Source of the DNA: an uncultured Bacteroidales bacterium
GTDB lineage: Bacteria > Bacteroidota > Bacteroidia > Bacteroidales > F082
Reading direction: 5' to 3'
DNA length: 64,000 bases
Assembly: GCA_900318085.1 (NCBI GenBank)
Contig: ONJF01000005.1
Coordinates: 20,730-84,729 of the forward strand
Shown: positions 14,428 through 23,587 of the stretch, one piece after another
How positions within the stretch are numbered: the first letter of the stretch is position 1
Layout of the letters: each line of letters starts with the position of its first letter
Made by a program: the position numbers and the translations under genes
The notes under the pieces: generated by a model
The model's database searches: none
Told to the model about the DNA's origin: nothing
What the model saw: the letters and a program-made list of their open reading frames with translations, nothing else

Positions 14428-15731
14428 TTCCGTTTAAACGCTTGGGCCAAGGTCTTGAATTTACGCCCACGCTCCTCAAAGTTCTTGTATTGGTCGTAGC
14501 TGGAAGCGGCAGGCGACAGAAGACAGATGTCGCCTGACTGGGCGTGTTCGGCAAGATAGGCGAAGGCTTCTTCCATCGATGCATAATTATATAAGGTCGG
14601 CCCTTCGACGGGCTCAGTGACCTCGGTATTGCAGGTCGTTGAGCCTGTCGAAACGCCGTCTAACAAGGTCATCATCCTCTCCCCCGCCTTGCCCGTATAC
14701 AGCAAGTGCGGCACAGGGTGTTCTTTCAGATAGTCCGCCAAAGGCTGGTAGTCGATGCCTCGGTCGAAGCCACCAAGCAAAAGGAAGTCAACACGACCCA
14801 GGGCTTCACATGCCGAGATGGTGGCCTGCGGGATGGTGGAGATACTGTCATTAACAAATGTCACGCCGTCAAAGGTGCCGACAGGTTCAAGCCGATGTTC
14901 CAAAGGCTTGAAAGTATACAGATAAGGAATGAGTTCCCGAATGTCCACACCATAGGCGTAACAGGCCAATAAAGCAGCCTTGACATTCAACAGGTTGTGC
15001 TCACCTATTAATGGCAAGGCCGTGCGGTCGACCAAATCATCGATGTCAAACAAGGAGAACACAATGTTGTTGACGAACATACTCCAAGCCTCTTCCATCA
15101 AAGTCTCGTGAACAACAGCCGTATCGTCCTCGCCCATATAGCGCATGATGTTGAGTTTGGCTTCTGCATAACGCGACATCGTGCCGAAATGGTCGAGATG
15201 CTCCTCAAAGATGTTAAGCAACACACCTACGCGAGGGCTGTTGTGCACATATTCCAGCTGGTGTGCCGAGAGTTCATAGACCACGATGCTCTCCGGTTTA
15301 ATGTCCTCCATAATGTCGAAACATGGAATCCCGATGTTGCCCGTGAGGATGGCGTCGTGACCTGAGGATTTCAGCAGATGGTAGATCAAACTCGTGGTCG
15401 TGCTCTTGCCCTTGGTGCCCGTGATGCCGATGGTCTGCGCATGAAACTGGCTGAGGAACAAGTCGGTCTGCGAAGTGATTTCAACCCCTTTCGTGTCGAA
15501 ATCCTTGAGCGAGATGCCTGGCGTCTTGATAACGATGTCATAGTCGTACATTGCCTCAAGATAGCCTTCTCCAGCATGGATGACGCCTTCCATTGCGTTC
15601 TTGTCGGCCACCGCAACAACGGCATTAGGCAGGTATTTGTTCAGGAAATGCAAGGTCGACTTACCTTCGCGACCGAAGCCAAGGATGAGAATGCGCTTGC
15701 CGCGTAAACGATTCAGAATCAAGTCAAACAT
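14424..15731 (-). CDS. murD: MurD-type UDP-N-acetylmuramoyl-L-alanine:glutamate ligase
   Basis: A 435-residue Mur ligase: N-terminal Rossmann part (ILILGFGREGKS), ATP P-loop GITGTKGKSTTTSLI, the central-domain ELSAHQLEY and IFEEHLDHFGTMSRY, and the C-terminal LEHRLEPVGTFDGVTFVNDS and LLSPAASSYDQYKNFEERGR. It adds glutamate to UDP-MurNAc-L-Ala in the cytoplasm. It overlaps by 8 bp the upstream gene for a MurL-like protein; in Xanthomonas such a partner (MurD2/MurL) adds L-Glu and then epimerises it. Which glutamate isomer is used here cannot be read from sequence. It carries an in-frame palindromic insert (14600-14653) encoding STGSTTCNTEVTEPVEG. Confidence 0.88.
   Translation of the reverse strand: MFDLILNRLRGKRILILGFGREGKSTLHFLNKYLPNAVVAVADKNAMEGVIHAGEGYLEAMYDYDIVIKTPGISLKDFDTKGVEITSQTDLFLSQFHAQTIGITGTKGKSTTTSLIYHLLKSSGHDAILTGNIGIPCFDIMEDIKPESIVVYELSAHQLEYVHNSPRVGVLLNIFEEHLDHFGTMSRYAEAKLNIMRYMGEDDTAVVHETLMEEAWSMFVNNIVFSLFDIDDLVDRTALPLIGEHNLLNVKAALLACYAYGVDIRELIPYLYTFKPLEHRLEPVGTFDGVTFVNDSISTIPQATISACEALGRVDFLLLGGFDRGIDYQPLADYLKEHPVPHLLYTGKAGERMMTLLDGVSTGSTTCNTEVTEPVEGPTLYNYASMEEAFAYLAEHAQSGDICLLSPAASSYDQYKNFEERGRKFKTLAQAFKRK
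14600..14653. repeat. In-frame palindromic repeat insert in murD
   Basis: Inverted repeat ttcgacgggctcagtgacc ... ggtcgttgagcctgtcgaa with a short spacer. It is in frame and encodes an STG...EPVEGPT peptide in the C-terminal domain. It matches the insert at 15815-15874 in the neighbouring gene. Confidence 0.85.
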
Positions 15732-17082
15732 GGAGGCGGGATTTTAGGATTTGTTCGAACTTTTCGGGGAGGAAATGATTGGTATTGAAACGGGAGAGTA
15801 TTTCATCTACAGTCGGCCCTTCGACAGGCTCAGGGACCTTAGCAAAAGTAGCGGTCACTGAGCCTGTCGAAATGCCCGCGGCTTTAAGACATGCATTAAC
15901 TTCTTCCACGGTACCCACGCATTCGAAAGGCTTCACGGCGGCGGTGCCATTCAGCTCTTCCAAGATGGGACGCAGACTCTCGTCTGCCATGAGGTCCTTG
16001 CCGAAAATAGCGACAAGTTTTTCTCTTGAAAGGAACGGCGACAGAATAATCCAAGTGAACAAACACTTGGGACATTTGCCACACCATGAGTCGGTCTTGC
16101 TGCCCGCATTGCAGCTACGGAACACGGGATGATAGGCCTCGCACTGCGAGAACAACTTGGCAATCTGCAACTCGCTCAAGGGACGCAAAAAACTGAAATA
16201 CTGCACTTCAGGGTTCAAGTTCTCTGCCACATAGTTCCTGAAGTCACTCTCGAACTCGATGGACTTGCTGTATTGGTGGTTGATGTTCGTCCCTGGAACA
16301 GTACTTTCGTTGGCGCTGTTCTCGTTCGACAATGCGATGTATTTCGACCGACTACCAAAAGCCGCCAAAACACTGATGAAAGCCAACAAAGCCGAGAATG
16401 GCGTATGTCCATTCAGATAACCTTCGGCATTGAGCTTCAACATGGTCGGGTCGAGGGTGCGGTTGATGACAATGAACTCGTCGTCATTGTAACCAGCCGT
16501 CTTCACGCAGTTCAAAGTCGCGCCACGGGGATTCACAATCAGCGGTGTGACAGGCATGGCATTACGCAGGCATTCCAGCGTGACCACGGAGTCCTTGCCG
16601 CCGCCGATTGGTACCAGAGTCTTTTCTAAAAGTGGCAACACAACCTTGTCAAATTCTTGATTTCTTTCCGATTGGACAATCATCAATTCAGACTCTGAAA
16701 TCGAAATCCCATTCAAATACAAGAACTCACCCAATCCATTGTAATACAACTTTTTCCAAAACGCTTTTTGCTTCTCTGTCAAAGCAAAAGGCTTCACCAC
16801 CACCTTTTTCGGGCAGGCGATTTTCCAATAACTCACCAGCTCGGTCATACCAATTTGGAAAGCCAAAGCCTGCAATTTTTCCTCTGAGATGCTGTCCCAG
16901 TCGAAGAAAGGTCTGGCAGGGATTTCCAGCGTCGGCCTAAAATAGTAGCGGTCGTCAAGGTTGAAGTCGAAGGCCAGCGACAAAGTGCCTCCTTCCCGTT
17001 TTATCATTTGGCTTTCAAAGGTGAAGGTCGAAAACTCCTTGCGCAGGGCGTCGAATTTGGATTGATTGTCAGTTCTTTTCAA
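15724..17082 (-). CDS. PP-loop ATPase resembling MurL (UDP-MurNAc-L-Ala-L-Glu epimerase)
   Basis: The 452-residue protein appears to start at TTG (17082): an in-frame stop lies just upstream, the next ATG is 75 bp in, and a promoter box lies 21 bp ahead. It has a PP-loop PIGGGKDSVVTLE around residue 180, so it adenylates a substrate, and a Cys-rich SWCGKCPKCLFTW motif further on. The N-terminal part (FDFNLDDRYYFRPTLEIP) and length suit the MurL family, which uses ATP to invert the terminal L-Glu of UDP-MurNAc-L-Ala-L-Glu. The overlap with the MurD gene supports this. It has an in-frame palindromic insert near the C-terminus (AGISTGSVTATFAKVPEPVE). Another PP-loop role is possible. Confidence 0.62.
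   Translation of the reverse strand: MKRTDNQSKFDALRKEFSTFTFESQMIKREGGTLSLAFDFNLDDRYYFRPTLEIPARPFFDWDSISEEKLQALAFQIGMTELVSYWKIACPKKVVVKPFALTEKQKAFWKKLYYNGLGEFLYLNGISISESELMIVQSERNQEFDKVVLPLLEKTLVPIGGGKDSVVTLECLRNAMPVTPLIVNPRGATLNCVKTAGYNDDEFIVINRTLDPTMLKLNAEGYLNGHTPFSALLAFISVLAAFGSRSKYIALSNENSANESTVPGTNINHQYSKSIEFESDFRNYVAENLNPEVQYFSFLRPLSELQIAKLFSQCEAYHPVFRSCNAGSKTDSWCGKCPKCLFTWIILSPFLSREKLVAIFGKDLMADESLRPILEELNGTAAVKPFECVGTVEEVNACLKAAGISTGSVTATFAKVPEPVEGPTVDEILSRFNTNHFLPEKFEQILKSRLHV
15815..15874. repeat. In-frame palindromic repeat insert in murL-like gene
   Basis: Inverted repeat ttcgacaggctcagggacc ... ggtcactgagcctgtcgaa, in the same orientation and reading frame as the copy in murD. 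It encodes STGSVTATFAKVPEPVEG. Confidence 0.85.
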
Positions 17083-17102
17083 GATAAACGTGTTTTATGG
17101 CA

Positions 17103-17110
17103 CAAAATTA
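17103..17110 (-). promoter_or_regulatory. -7 box of murL-like/murD operon
   Basis: Minus-strand TAATTTTG, 21 bp ahead of the TTG start. It is divergent to the yqgE promoter. Confidence 0.5.
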
Positions 17111-17142
17111 CAAATAATGCAATGAATATCATCCAAAAATCC

Positions 17143-17150
17143 TAATTTTG
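17143..17150 (+). promoter_or_regulatory. -7 box directly in front of yqgE (possible leaderless mRNA)
   Basis: TAATTTTGC ends 4 bp before the ATG at 17155. With the usual spacing, the first transcribed base would be at or next to the A of the start codon. Confidence 0.5.
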
Positions 17151-17154
17151 CAGT

Positions 17155-17745
17155 ATGGATTTAGGAGAAAATTTTGTCATACGGAGCAATTCGTTGGAGC
17201 CGAAACAGGGTAAAATCTTGATTTCCGAGCCTTTAATGAACGATTTCCACTTTGGGAGGTCGGTCATCTTGCTCATCGACCATGTGGCGTCGGAAGGCAG
17301 TTTCGGCATCATCATCAACAAGAAGTTGGAGGTGCAGGTCAACCGAATCGTTGACGAGTTTCCCGACTTCGAAGCACCCGTATATCTTGGCGGTCCCGTT
17401 GCCGACGAACAGCTTTTCTTCATCCACACCTTGGGCGAGATGATTCCAGAGTCCTACCCCATCGTCGACGGCCTCTATTGGGGTGGCGACCATGAAACCT
17501 TGGCCACCTTGATCCATACAGGCATCGCCAACGAGAGCAATGTGCGTTTCTATCTCGGCTACGCCGGATGGGACGACGGACAGCTTGTTGATGAACTGGT
17601 CCGCAACTCATGGCTTATCAGCGATATCACCGCAGAACAGTACCTCAACACTGCGCCTGAAAAGATGTGGCAGGCTTTTGTGGACAAGATGGGACCCTCT
17701 TATGCCATGTGGAGCCGCTTTCCGAAGAATTTTGAGGACAACTAG
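17155..17745 (+). CDS. yqgE: YqgE/AlgH family protein (DUF179)
   Basis: A 196-residue protein covering the whole DUF179 family: QGKILISEPLMND near the N-terminus, FGRSVILLIDH, GSFGIIINK, APVYLGGPV, LFFIHTLG, and the closing FYLGYAGWDDGQLVDEL and W..I pattern. It is soluble with no signal peptide. Family function is not settled (a transcriptional role was once proposed for AlgH in Pseudomonas). The start fits family N-termini even though it lies right after a -7 box. Single gene. Confidence 0.9.
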   Translation: MDLGENFVIRSNSLEPKQGKILISEPLMNDFHFGRSVILLIDHVASEGSFGIIINKKLEVQVNRIVDEFPDFEAPVYLGGPVADEQLFFIHTLGEMIPESYPIVDGLYWGGDHETLATLIHTGIANESNVRFYLGYAGWDDGQLVDELVRNSWLISDITAEQYLNTAPEKMWQAFVDKMGPSYAMWSRFPKNFEDN

Positions 17746-17843
17746 ATCTCAAATTCCTTTCTGATGACGCTCCAATGATGGCATTATTATGGAATTGTGT
17801 TCAATTAATGTACAATTTCTTCGTATGGATGCTGGTTTTTCCC

Positions 17844-17851
17844 TAATTTTG
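17844..17851 (+). promoter_or_regulatory. -7 box of M16 protease gene
   Basis: TAATTTTGC, 37 bp ahead of the start codon at 17889. Confidence 0.5.
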
Positions 17852-17888
17852 CCGCCCCAATCGAAGAAATCATCCAATTTCATAAACA

Positions 17889-20822
17889 ATGAAGCAAAAC
17901 AAATTCTTTTCGAAACACTTGCTGTTGCTTGGTGCGGCGGCAATGATGATGCTTGCCTCTTGCACACCCAAAGAAGAGAGCAAGTACAAGTATGAAACCG
18001 TGGAAGGCGACCTCACCGAGGCCCGCATCTACACCTTGGACAACGGCCTGACCGTCTATTTGAGCGTTAACAACGAAGAGCCGCGCATCCAGACCTACAT
18101 CGCCGTGCGCACGGGTTCGAAGAACGATCCTTCGGAGACCACAGGTTTGGCGCACTATCTGGAACACCTGATGTTTAAGGGCACCGACAAGTTCGGCACC
18201 ACCGACTATGAAGCCGAGAAGCCTTTCTTGGACGACATCGAGGCGCGTTATGAAAAATACCGCACCCTCACCGACCCCGAGGAGCGCCGCATCGCTTACC
18301 ATGAAATCGACTCCGTGAGCCAGCTGGCTGCCCAGTATTTCATCCCCAACGAATACGACAAACTCATGTCGACCATCGGTGCTGAAGGCACTAACGCCTA
18401 CACTTCAGAAGACGTGACCTGCTATGTTGAAGACATCCCCTCGAACGAGATCGAGAACTGGGCCAAGATCCAGGCCGACCGTTTCCAGAACATGGTCATC
18501 CGTGGTTTCCACACCGAGTTGGAAGCCGTTTATGAGGAATACAACATCGGCATTGCACAAGACAGCCGCAAAGCATGGGAAGCCATGAACGCCATGCTCT
18601 TCCCTACTCATCCTTACGGCACGCAGACTACCATCGGAACCCAGGAACACCTGAAGAATCCTTCAATCACCAACATCAAGAACTATTTCAACAAGTGGTA
18701 CCGCCCGAACAACGTGGCCATCTGCATGGCTGGCGACTTCAATCCTGACGAGGTCATCGCCATCATCGACAAGTACTTTGGCGGCTGGCAACCCGGCGCC
18801 GATGTGAAGCAACCCGAATTTGCCCCGTTGGAGCCCATCACTTCTCCCAAGGACACCACCATCTATGGCCTCGAAGCCGAGAACCTGATGATGGGTTGGC
18901 GTTTCGACCGTGGCAACTCGATGCAAGCCGATACGCTTGAGATGATTGGCACCATGTTGAGCAACGGTACCGCTGGTCTCATCGACCTCGACATCAACCA
19001 ACAGATGCAGATGCTCTATGCTTGGGGCGGCTCAAGCACCAACCGCGACTATTCCAGCTTCCTCATCGGTGGCTCACCGCGTCCCGGACAAACCCTCGAA
19101 GAGGCCAAAGACCTCTTGCTGGCTGAGATAGAGAAACTGAAGAAAGGTGACTTCCCCGACGACTTGATGCCTTCTGTCGTCAACAATATGAAGCTCAACT
19201 ACTATAACTCTTTGGAGAGCAACCAGGCACGTGCCAATATGTTTGTCAACTCTTTCATTCTCGAGAGACCTTGGAAACAAGATGTGGAATATCTCAAACG
19301 CATGGAAGGCATGACCAAGGAACAAATCGTGGCCTTCGCCAACAAGCATTTCAACGACAACTATGTGGTAGTCTTCAAGCGTCAAGGCGCTGACGAAAAC
19401 CAAAAGAAGATCGACAAGCCGGCCATCACGCCCATCCCGACCAACCGTGACCTCGTGAGCAACTTCGTAAACGAAGTGCAAAACACCGAAGTGCCAGCCA
19501 TCCAACCCCGTTTCGTCGACTTCAAGAAAGACCTCACCTTCGGCAAGACCGAGGCGGGACTGCCTTACATCTATGTCCAAAACAAAGAGAACGGGCGATT
19601 CACATTAAGCTTCCGCTATGAGTTTGGCGACGAGGCTGACCTCCGCTATGGCGTGGCTGCCAATTATCTCGAATACCTTGGCACTGATCAGATGAGCAAC
19701 GAGGAAATCAAGCAACAGTTCTATAAGCTTGCCTGCGACTATTACATCAGTGTTGGCGCACGCACCATCACCGTCACTTTGCGCGGTCTTGGCGAAAACA
19801 TGCCTGAAGCCCTGTCCCTCCTCGAAAATGTGATGCAGAACGCCCAACCCGACCCGATGGTGGCCGAGATGTGCATCCAGCAGCTGGAGAAGTCACGCAT
19901 GGATGCCAAACTGAACCAACGCAGCAACTTCAACGCCTTGGTGCAGTACGGACTTTACGGTCCCTACAACTCGCAACGCAACCAACTCTCGCCCGAGCAA
20001 ATCCGTCAACTTGACCCGCAGGAACTCCTCGATCTCTTGAAGAACCTCAAGAACTACGAGCACACTGTGCTCTACTATGGTCCCATGACCGCAGAAGAGA
20101 TGGGCAAAGCCGTCACCGAGAACCACCAGACCGTAGCAGAGTTGCAGGCTGTCCCGCAAGGCAAGCACTACGAACTGCAAGCCACGCCCGAGAACGAAGT
20201 GCTGATTGCCCCATACGACGCCAAGAACATCTATATGCGCATGGTTCACAACGAACAACGCGATTGGAACCCCGAAGAGGCTGCCGTCAAGGCCTTGTTC
20301 AACGAATACTATGGAGGCGGCATGAACACCATCGTCTTCCAAGAGATGCGTGAGGCTCGCGGCTTGGCTTACAATGCCTTCGCCGCCTACATGGAGCCGA
20401 ACTATAAGGATCAGAAGGAATACTTCTTCACGCATATCATCACGCAAAACGACAAGATGATGGATGCCGTGAATCATTTCCTGGAAATCCTCAACGAGAT
20501 GCCTGAAAGCGAACAAGCCTTCGGCATCGCCAAGGAGGCTCTGACGAAGCGTCTGGCCAGTCAGCGCACCACCAAATTCGGCCTTATCAATGCCTGGTTG
20601 AGCGCCCAAATGAAGGGCATCGACTATGATATCAACGAGCGCATCTACAACGCCTTGCCCAATATCACCCTGCAAGACATCGTGCAGTTTGAGCAAGAGC
20701 AGATGGCCAACAAGCCTTATCGCTACGTCATCCTCGGCGACGAGAAGGAACTCGACATGAAGGCCCTTCAGCAACTCGGTCCCGTCAAGCGCGTGAGTAC
20801 TGAAGAGATCTTCGGATATTAA
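17889..20822 (+). CDS. M16-family (pitrilysin/insulinase-like) zinc protease lipoprotein
   Basis: A 977-residue lipoprotein (lipobox LASC, Cys25). It has two M16 halves: the N-terminal half carries the inverted zinc motif HYLEH (His89, Glu92, His93) and the distal ligand in the ELEAVYEEYN helix; the C-terminal half (from about residue 530) lacks the motif and includes REARGLAYNAFA, the conserved R...Y substrate-binding element. The duplicated architecture in one chain resembles pitrilysin-type peptidases that digest peptides inside a closed chamber. The lipid anchor places it in the periplasm or on the outer membrane. It is monocistronic, between its own promoter and a terminator. Confidence 0.9.
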   Translation: MKQNKFFSKHLLLLGAAAMMMLASCTPKEESKYKYETVEGDLTEARIYTLDNGLTVYLSVNNEEPRIQTYIAVRTGSKNDPSETTGLAHYLEHLMFKGTDKFGTTDYEAEKPFLDDIEARYEKYRTLTDPEERRIAYHEIDSVSQLAAQYFIPNEYDKLMSTIGAEGTNAYTSEDVTCYVEDIPSNEIENWAKIQADRFQNMVIRGFHTELEAVYEEYNIGIAQDSRKAWEAMNAMLFPTHPYGTQTTIGTQEHLKNPSITNIKNYFNKWYRPNNVAICMAGDFNPDEVIAIIDKYFGGWQPGADVKQPEFAPLEPITSPKDTTIYGLEAENLMMGWRFDRGNSMQADTLEMIGTMLSNGTAGLIDLDINQQMQMLYAWGGSSTNRDYSSFLIGGSPRPGQTLEEAKDLLLAEIEKLKKGDFPDDLMPSVVNNMKLNYYNSLESNQARANMFVNSFILERPWKQDVEYLKRMEGMTKEQIVAFANKHFNDNYVVVFKRQGADENQKKIDKPAITPIPTNRDLVSNFVNEVQNTEVPAIQPRFVDFKKDLTFGKTEAGLPYIYVQNKENGRFTLSFRYEFGDEADLRYGVAANYLEYLGTDQMSNEEIKQQFYKLACDYYISVGARTITVTLRGLGENMPEALSLLENVMQNAQPDPMVAEMCIQQLEKSRMDAKLNQRSNFNALVQYGLYGPYNSQRNQLSPEQIRQLDPQELLDLLKNLKNYEHTVLYYGPMTAEEMGKAVTENHQTVAELQAVPQGKHYELQATPENEVLIAPYDAKNIYMRMVHNEQRDWNPEEAAVKALFNEYYGGGMNTIVFQEMREARGLAYNAFAAYMEPNYKDQKEYFFTHIITQNDKMMDAVNHFLEILNEMPESEQAFGIAKEALTKRLASQRTTKFGLINAWLSAQMKGIDYDINERIYNALPNITLQDIVQFEQEQMANKPYRYVILGDEKELDMKALQQLGPVKRVSTEEIFGY

Positions 20823-20837
20823 ATTCATAAGGAATAA

Positions 20838-20873
20838 AAAAAAGAGGCTGAGTTTGCTCAGCCTCTTTTTTTA
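20838..20873. terminator. Bidirectional terminator between M16 gene and TonB-type receptor gene
   Basis: aaagaggctgag-tttg-ctcagcctcttt, a perfect 12-bp stem flanked by A and T runs. It reaches the stop codon of the convergent gene. Confidence 0.9.
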
Positions 20874-23507
20874 TTCTAACGAGTCGCCCGACTCGCTCTC
20901 ACCCTCCTTGGCTTGTCGCTCAAGTTCCAGCTTACCGAAACGCAATGTGAAGCCCGCAGAGATATAGCGGCTGTTCAGCATCTTGCGGGTGCTGTCGCTG
21001 AGATAGTACGGGTTAGTGTTGCTAGAACCAGAACCAATCTTAGCACCCCAGTTGAAGATGTCCTGAACATTGACAAACACCGACAGACGGCGGTTGAAGA
21101 AGTCGCTGCGGAGACCCATGTTGAGGAAATATCGTGCCTTGCGCTCACTCATCAGGCTGATGGTCGGTGAGTTGTAGTTGGCCGAAGCCGTCACTTGCAA
21201 ACGGTCAAACAGTTTGGCCCATGCGTTGACGCGCACACTCCACGACCACTTGTCGCGTTGGTCGATCTGATGCACGCCATTACGGTCATATTCCATGCGA
21301 TAGCCATAATCATATAGGTTGGCGTACAGGCGCACATTAAAGAATCCCGTCGGGCGGTAGGTCATATTGAGCGAAGTACCGTAACGCCACGAAGTACCCA
21401 TGTTGTAAGGAATCGAATAGCTGACGATACGATCCAGATAGTCATCATATTCGGCATCGGTCAACCTGCTGATCTCGTTGGTACTCCAACGACCGTAGGC
21501 CTCGAGGCCGATGTTGCCAAAACGCTCAAAGAACTTCTGCCAGCCAGCTTCCACATTATGGGTATATGCGTTTTTGAGTCCGAGCGGATTACCCGTCGAA
21601 TAGCTGTCATCACCATACCTGCGGAAGGTGCTGATTTGGTCTTCACCAGGATGCGACATACGCATCGAATAGTTGAGTTTCCAGTTGTGCATCGATTCCG
21701 TCCGATAGGTCAGGTGGATGGAAGGACGCACATTGAGGAAATACAAGATGCTGTCGTCGGCAAACGGCATTTCACTCTGGTAGTTGTAGCCAATACGGTC
21801 ACCACCAATGCCCAAACCCGTACTCAGGGTGAAACCGCCCCAACGGTGCGTCCAGTTGACATCGCCGTTGACACCTGTTTCAGCGCCTTTAAAATGGTAA
21901 GTGCGTAGTATATCGATACTATCATAAGTGATACCGCCATCATTGGAATAATAACGATTATAGTCGCTGTTGCTCAGCTGATTGTCGAAACGCAATCCAT
22001 AGCTGAGTTCGCCGTCTTCACTATAGGGTCTGTTGTAACGCGCATCGAGATTAATGCCATAACCCTTCTGATTACTCAAAAGGTATCGGTTTTCATCGAA
22101 GTCGGTGTAGACATCATAGAAACGGTTGTTGTAATAGTCGGATGCGTTTCTGTTGAACCTGCCATTCAAACCGATGCGGAGGTTGTGCCCCTTGTCGTCA
22201 AACTTTTTGGTGTAGTCTGCTCCGAAATGGCCGAAGCCAGATTGCGAAAGAGTGGTATCGCCCATGCTGTAGGCCAAAATGCTGTCATCGGGCTGCAAAT
22301 AGAAGGTCTGTACTTCTCGACGGCTACCGTTATTGCGGTTGTTATTGTAGAAGCCTCCACCATCGAAGGAAATGTCACTCGTGGAGTCAATCTCATAGTC
22401 GATGTTCATGAAGACATTGCCGCTGATGCTACGATTGTCCTCTTTTTGTGAGGTTGTCTTGTACCATACAGAGTCATACAATCCCTCGGTAGCAGCATCC
22501 TCGCGTTTCAGTTCCCAACTGTCGGTGGTGTTGAGGCGGTTGCTATAACGTCCTGAAGCAAACAAATTAATGCTCAGCTTCTCCTTCTTCCACATGTAAC
22601 TCACCCAAGGTGAGACAAAAGGCTGGTTGGAGCCATTCACGCCGAAGCTGACGAACTGGTTGCTCTTGATGTGTGCCGAGGTCACGATATTGATGACGGC
22701 TTCGGCATCGGTGGCATATTTGGCCGAAGGGTTGGTGATGGTCTCGATGCGGGCGATGGCGTTGGCTGGCAAGGTCTGGAGGTAGGTCTTCAGGTTTTCC
22801 TCGGTGAGTTTCGAAGGTTTGTCGTTGACCCAAATCTCCACACTCGACACACCGCGCAAAGTGATATTGCCTTCCACATCGACCTCCACGCCAGGTGCGT
22901 TCTGCAAGGCGTCTTCGGTGGTTCCCGTCTGGATGGACGGGTCCTCGCTGACATTATAGATCAGTTTCTCGCCTTCCATGGCATACAGCGGTCTTTCGGC
23001 AGCCACGGTCACCTCGCCAAGGGAAGTCACACCTGGATTAATGCGTATGGTGCCGAGATTGGTATTGTTGGTCACATTGAACGGCATTGAATAGCTCTCG
23101 TAACCGATAGCCGACACACGCAGCAGGAACGATCCCTGCGGCACGCCGGTGATTTCAAATACGCCGTCCATATTGCTGATGCCGCCCTTGACGAATTCAT
23201 TATCGACCGAATCGAGCACAGCCACATTGACATAAGGCAGGTACTCCCCTGTCTTGGCGTCGCGCAATACGCCAACCACCTGGAAGGTGTCACCTTCGCG
23301 CACTTTCTTCTTCTGTTTCACGGTGGGCATGTTGCCTTCGGTCTGACCCCACTGACGGTCACCGCCACCGAAGGGCGGTCTTCCCCCAGGAGGTCTTCCT
23401 CCAGGAGAACGTCCTCCTCCACCGCCAGGAGGTTGGGCAACGCACAATATAGTCGAAAGAACCAATAACAGAGAGAACACTGCTCTCAATGGAAATGTTT
23501 TCTTCAT
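20871..23507 (-). CDS. Outer-membrane beta-barrel receptor of the TonB-dependent type
   Basis: An 878-residue protein with a signal peptide and then an unusual Gly/Pro/Arg-rich stretch at about 26-52 (GGGGGRSPGGRPPGGRPP). Residues about 75-160 are a carboxypeptidase-regulatory-like domain (GVLRDAKTGEYLPYVNVAVL). Residues about 185-280 are a plug-like domain (EDALQNAPGVEVDVEGNITL, ITNPSAKYATDAEAVINI). The remaining ~600 residues are a barrel rich in Tyr/Asn/Arg ending in FTLRFGKLELERQ plus an acidic tail. No SusD partner is adjacent, so it does not form a polysaccharide-utilisation pair. The substrate is unknown. It shares a divergent promoter region with the C69 peptidase gene. Confidence 0.85.
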   Translation of the reverse strand: MKKTFPLRAVFSLLLVLSTILCVAQPPGGGGGRSPGGRPPGGRPPFGGGDRQWGQTEGNMPTVKQKKKVREGDTFQVVGVLRDAKTGEYLPYVNVAVLDSVDNEFVKGGISNMDGVFEITGVPQGSFLLRVSAIGYESYSMPFNVTNNTNLGTIRINPGVTSLGEVTVAAERPLYAMEGEKLIYNVSEDPSIQTGTTEDALQNAPGVEVDVEGNITLRGVSSVEIWVNDKPSKLTEENLKTYLQTLPANAIARIETITNPSAKYATDAEAVINIVTSAHIKSNQFVSFGVNGSNQPFVSPWVSYMWKKEKLSINLFASGRYSNRLNTTDSWELKREDAATEGLYDSVWYKTTSQKEDNRSISGNVFMNIDYEIDSTSDISFDGGGFYNNNRNNGSRREVQTFYLQPDDSILAYSMGDTTLSQSGFGHFGADYTKKFDDKGHNLRIGLNGRFNRNASDYYNNRFYDVYTDFDENRYLLSNQKGYGINLDARYNRPYSEDGELSYGLRFDNQLSNSDYNRYYSNDGGITYDSIDILRTYHFKGAETGVNGDVNWTHRWGGFTLSTGLGIGGDRIGYNYQSEMPFADDSILYFLNVRPSIHLTYRTESMHNWKLNYSMRMSHPGEDQISTFRRYGDDSYSTGNPLGLKNAYTHNVEAGWQKFFERFGNIGLEAYGRWSTNEISRLTDAEYDDYLDRIVSYSIPYNMGTSWRYGTSLNMTYRPTGFFNVRLYANLYDYGYRMEYDRNGVHQIDQRDKWSWSVRVNAWAKLFDRLQVTASANYNSPTISLMSERKARYFLNMGLRSDFFNRRLSVFVNVQDIFNWGAKIGSGSSNTNPYYLSDSTRKMLNSRYISAGFTLRFGKLELERQAKEGESESGDSLE

Positions 23508-23526
23508 CGCTGTAATTTTTAAGGTG

Positions 23527-23534
23527 CAAAGGTA
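23527..23534 (-). promoter_or_regulatory. -7 box of outer-membrane receptor gene
   Basis: Minus-strand TACCTTTGC, 20 bp ahead of the start codon. It is back to back with the box at 23543-23550. Confidence 0.55.
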
Positions 23535-23542
23535 AAAAAATG

Positions 23543-23550
23543 TACCTTTG
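23543..23550 (+). promoter_or_regulatory. -7 box of C69 peptidase gene
   Basis: TACCTTTGC, 38 bp ahead of the start. Only 8 bp separate it from the opposing box, so the two promoters probably compete for polymerase. Confidence 0.55.
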
Positions 23551-23587
23551 CATGATTTAATTTCAAATAAATATTATACCATTTTAC

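Noticed and set aside
20871-23507. SusC/SusD polysaccharide-utilisation locus
   Set aside because: No SusD-like gene beside either receptor, and the nearby glycoside hydrolase is over 14 kb away.
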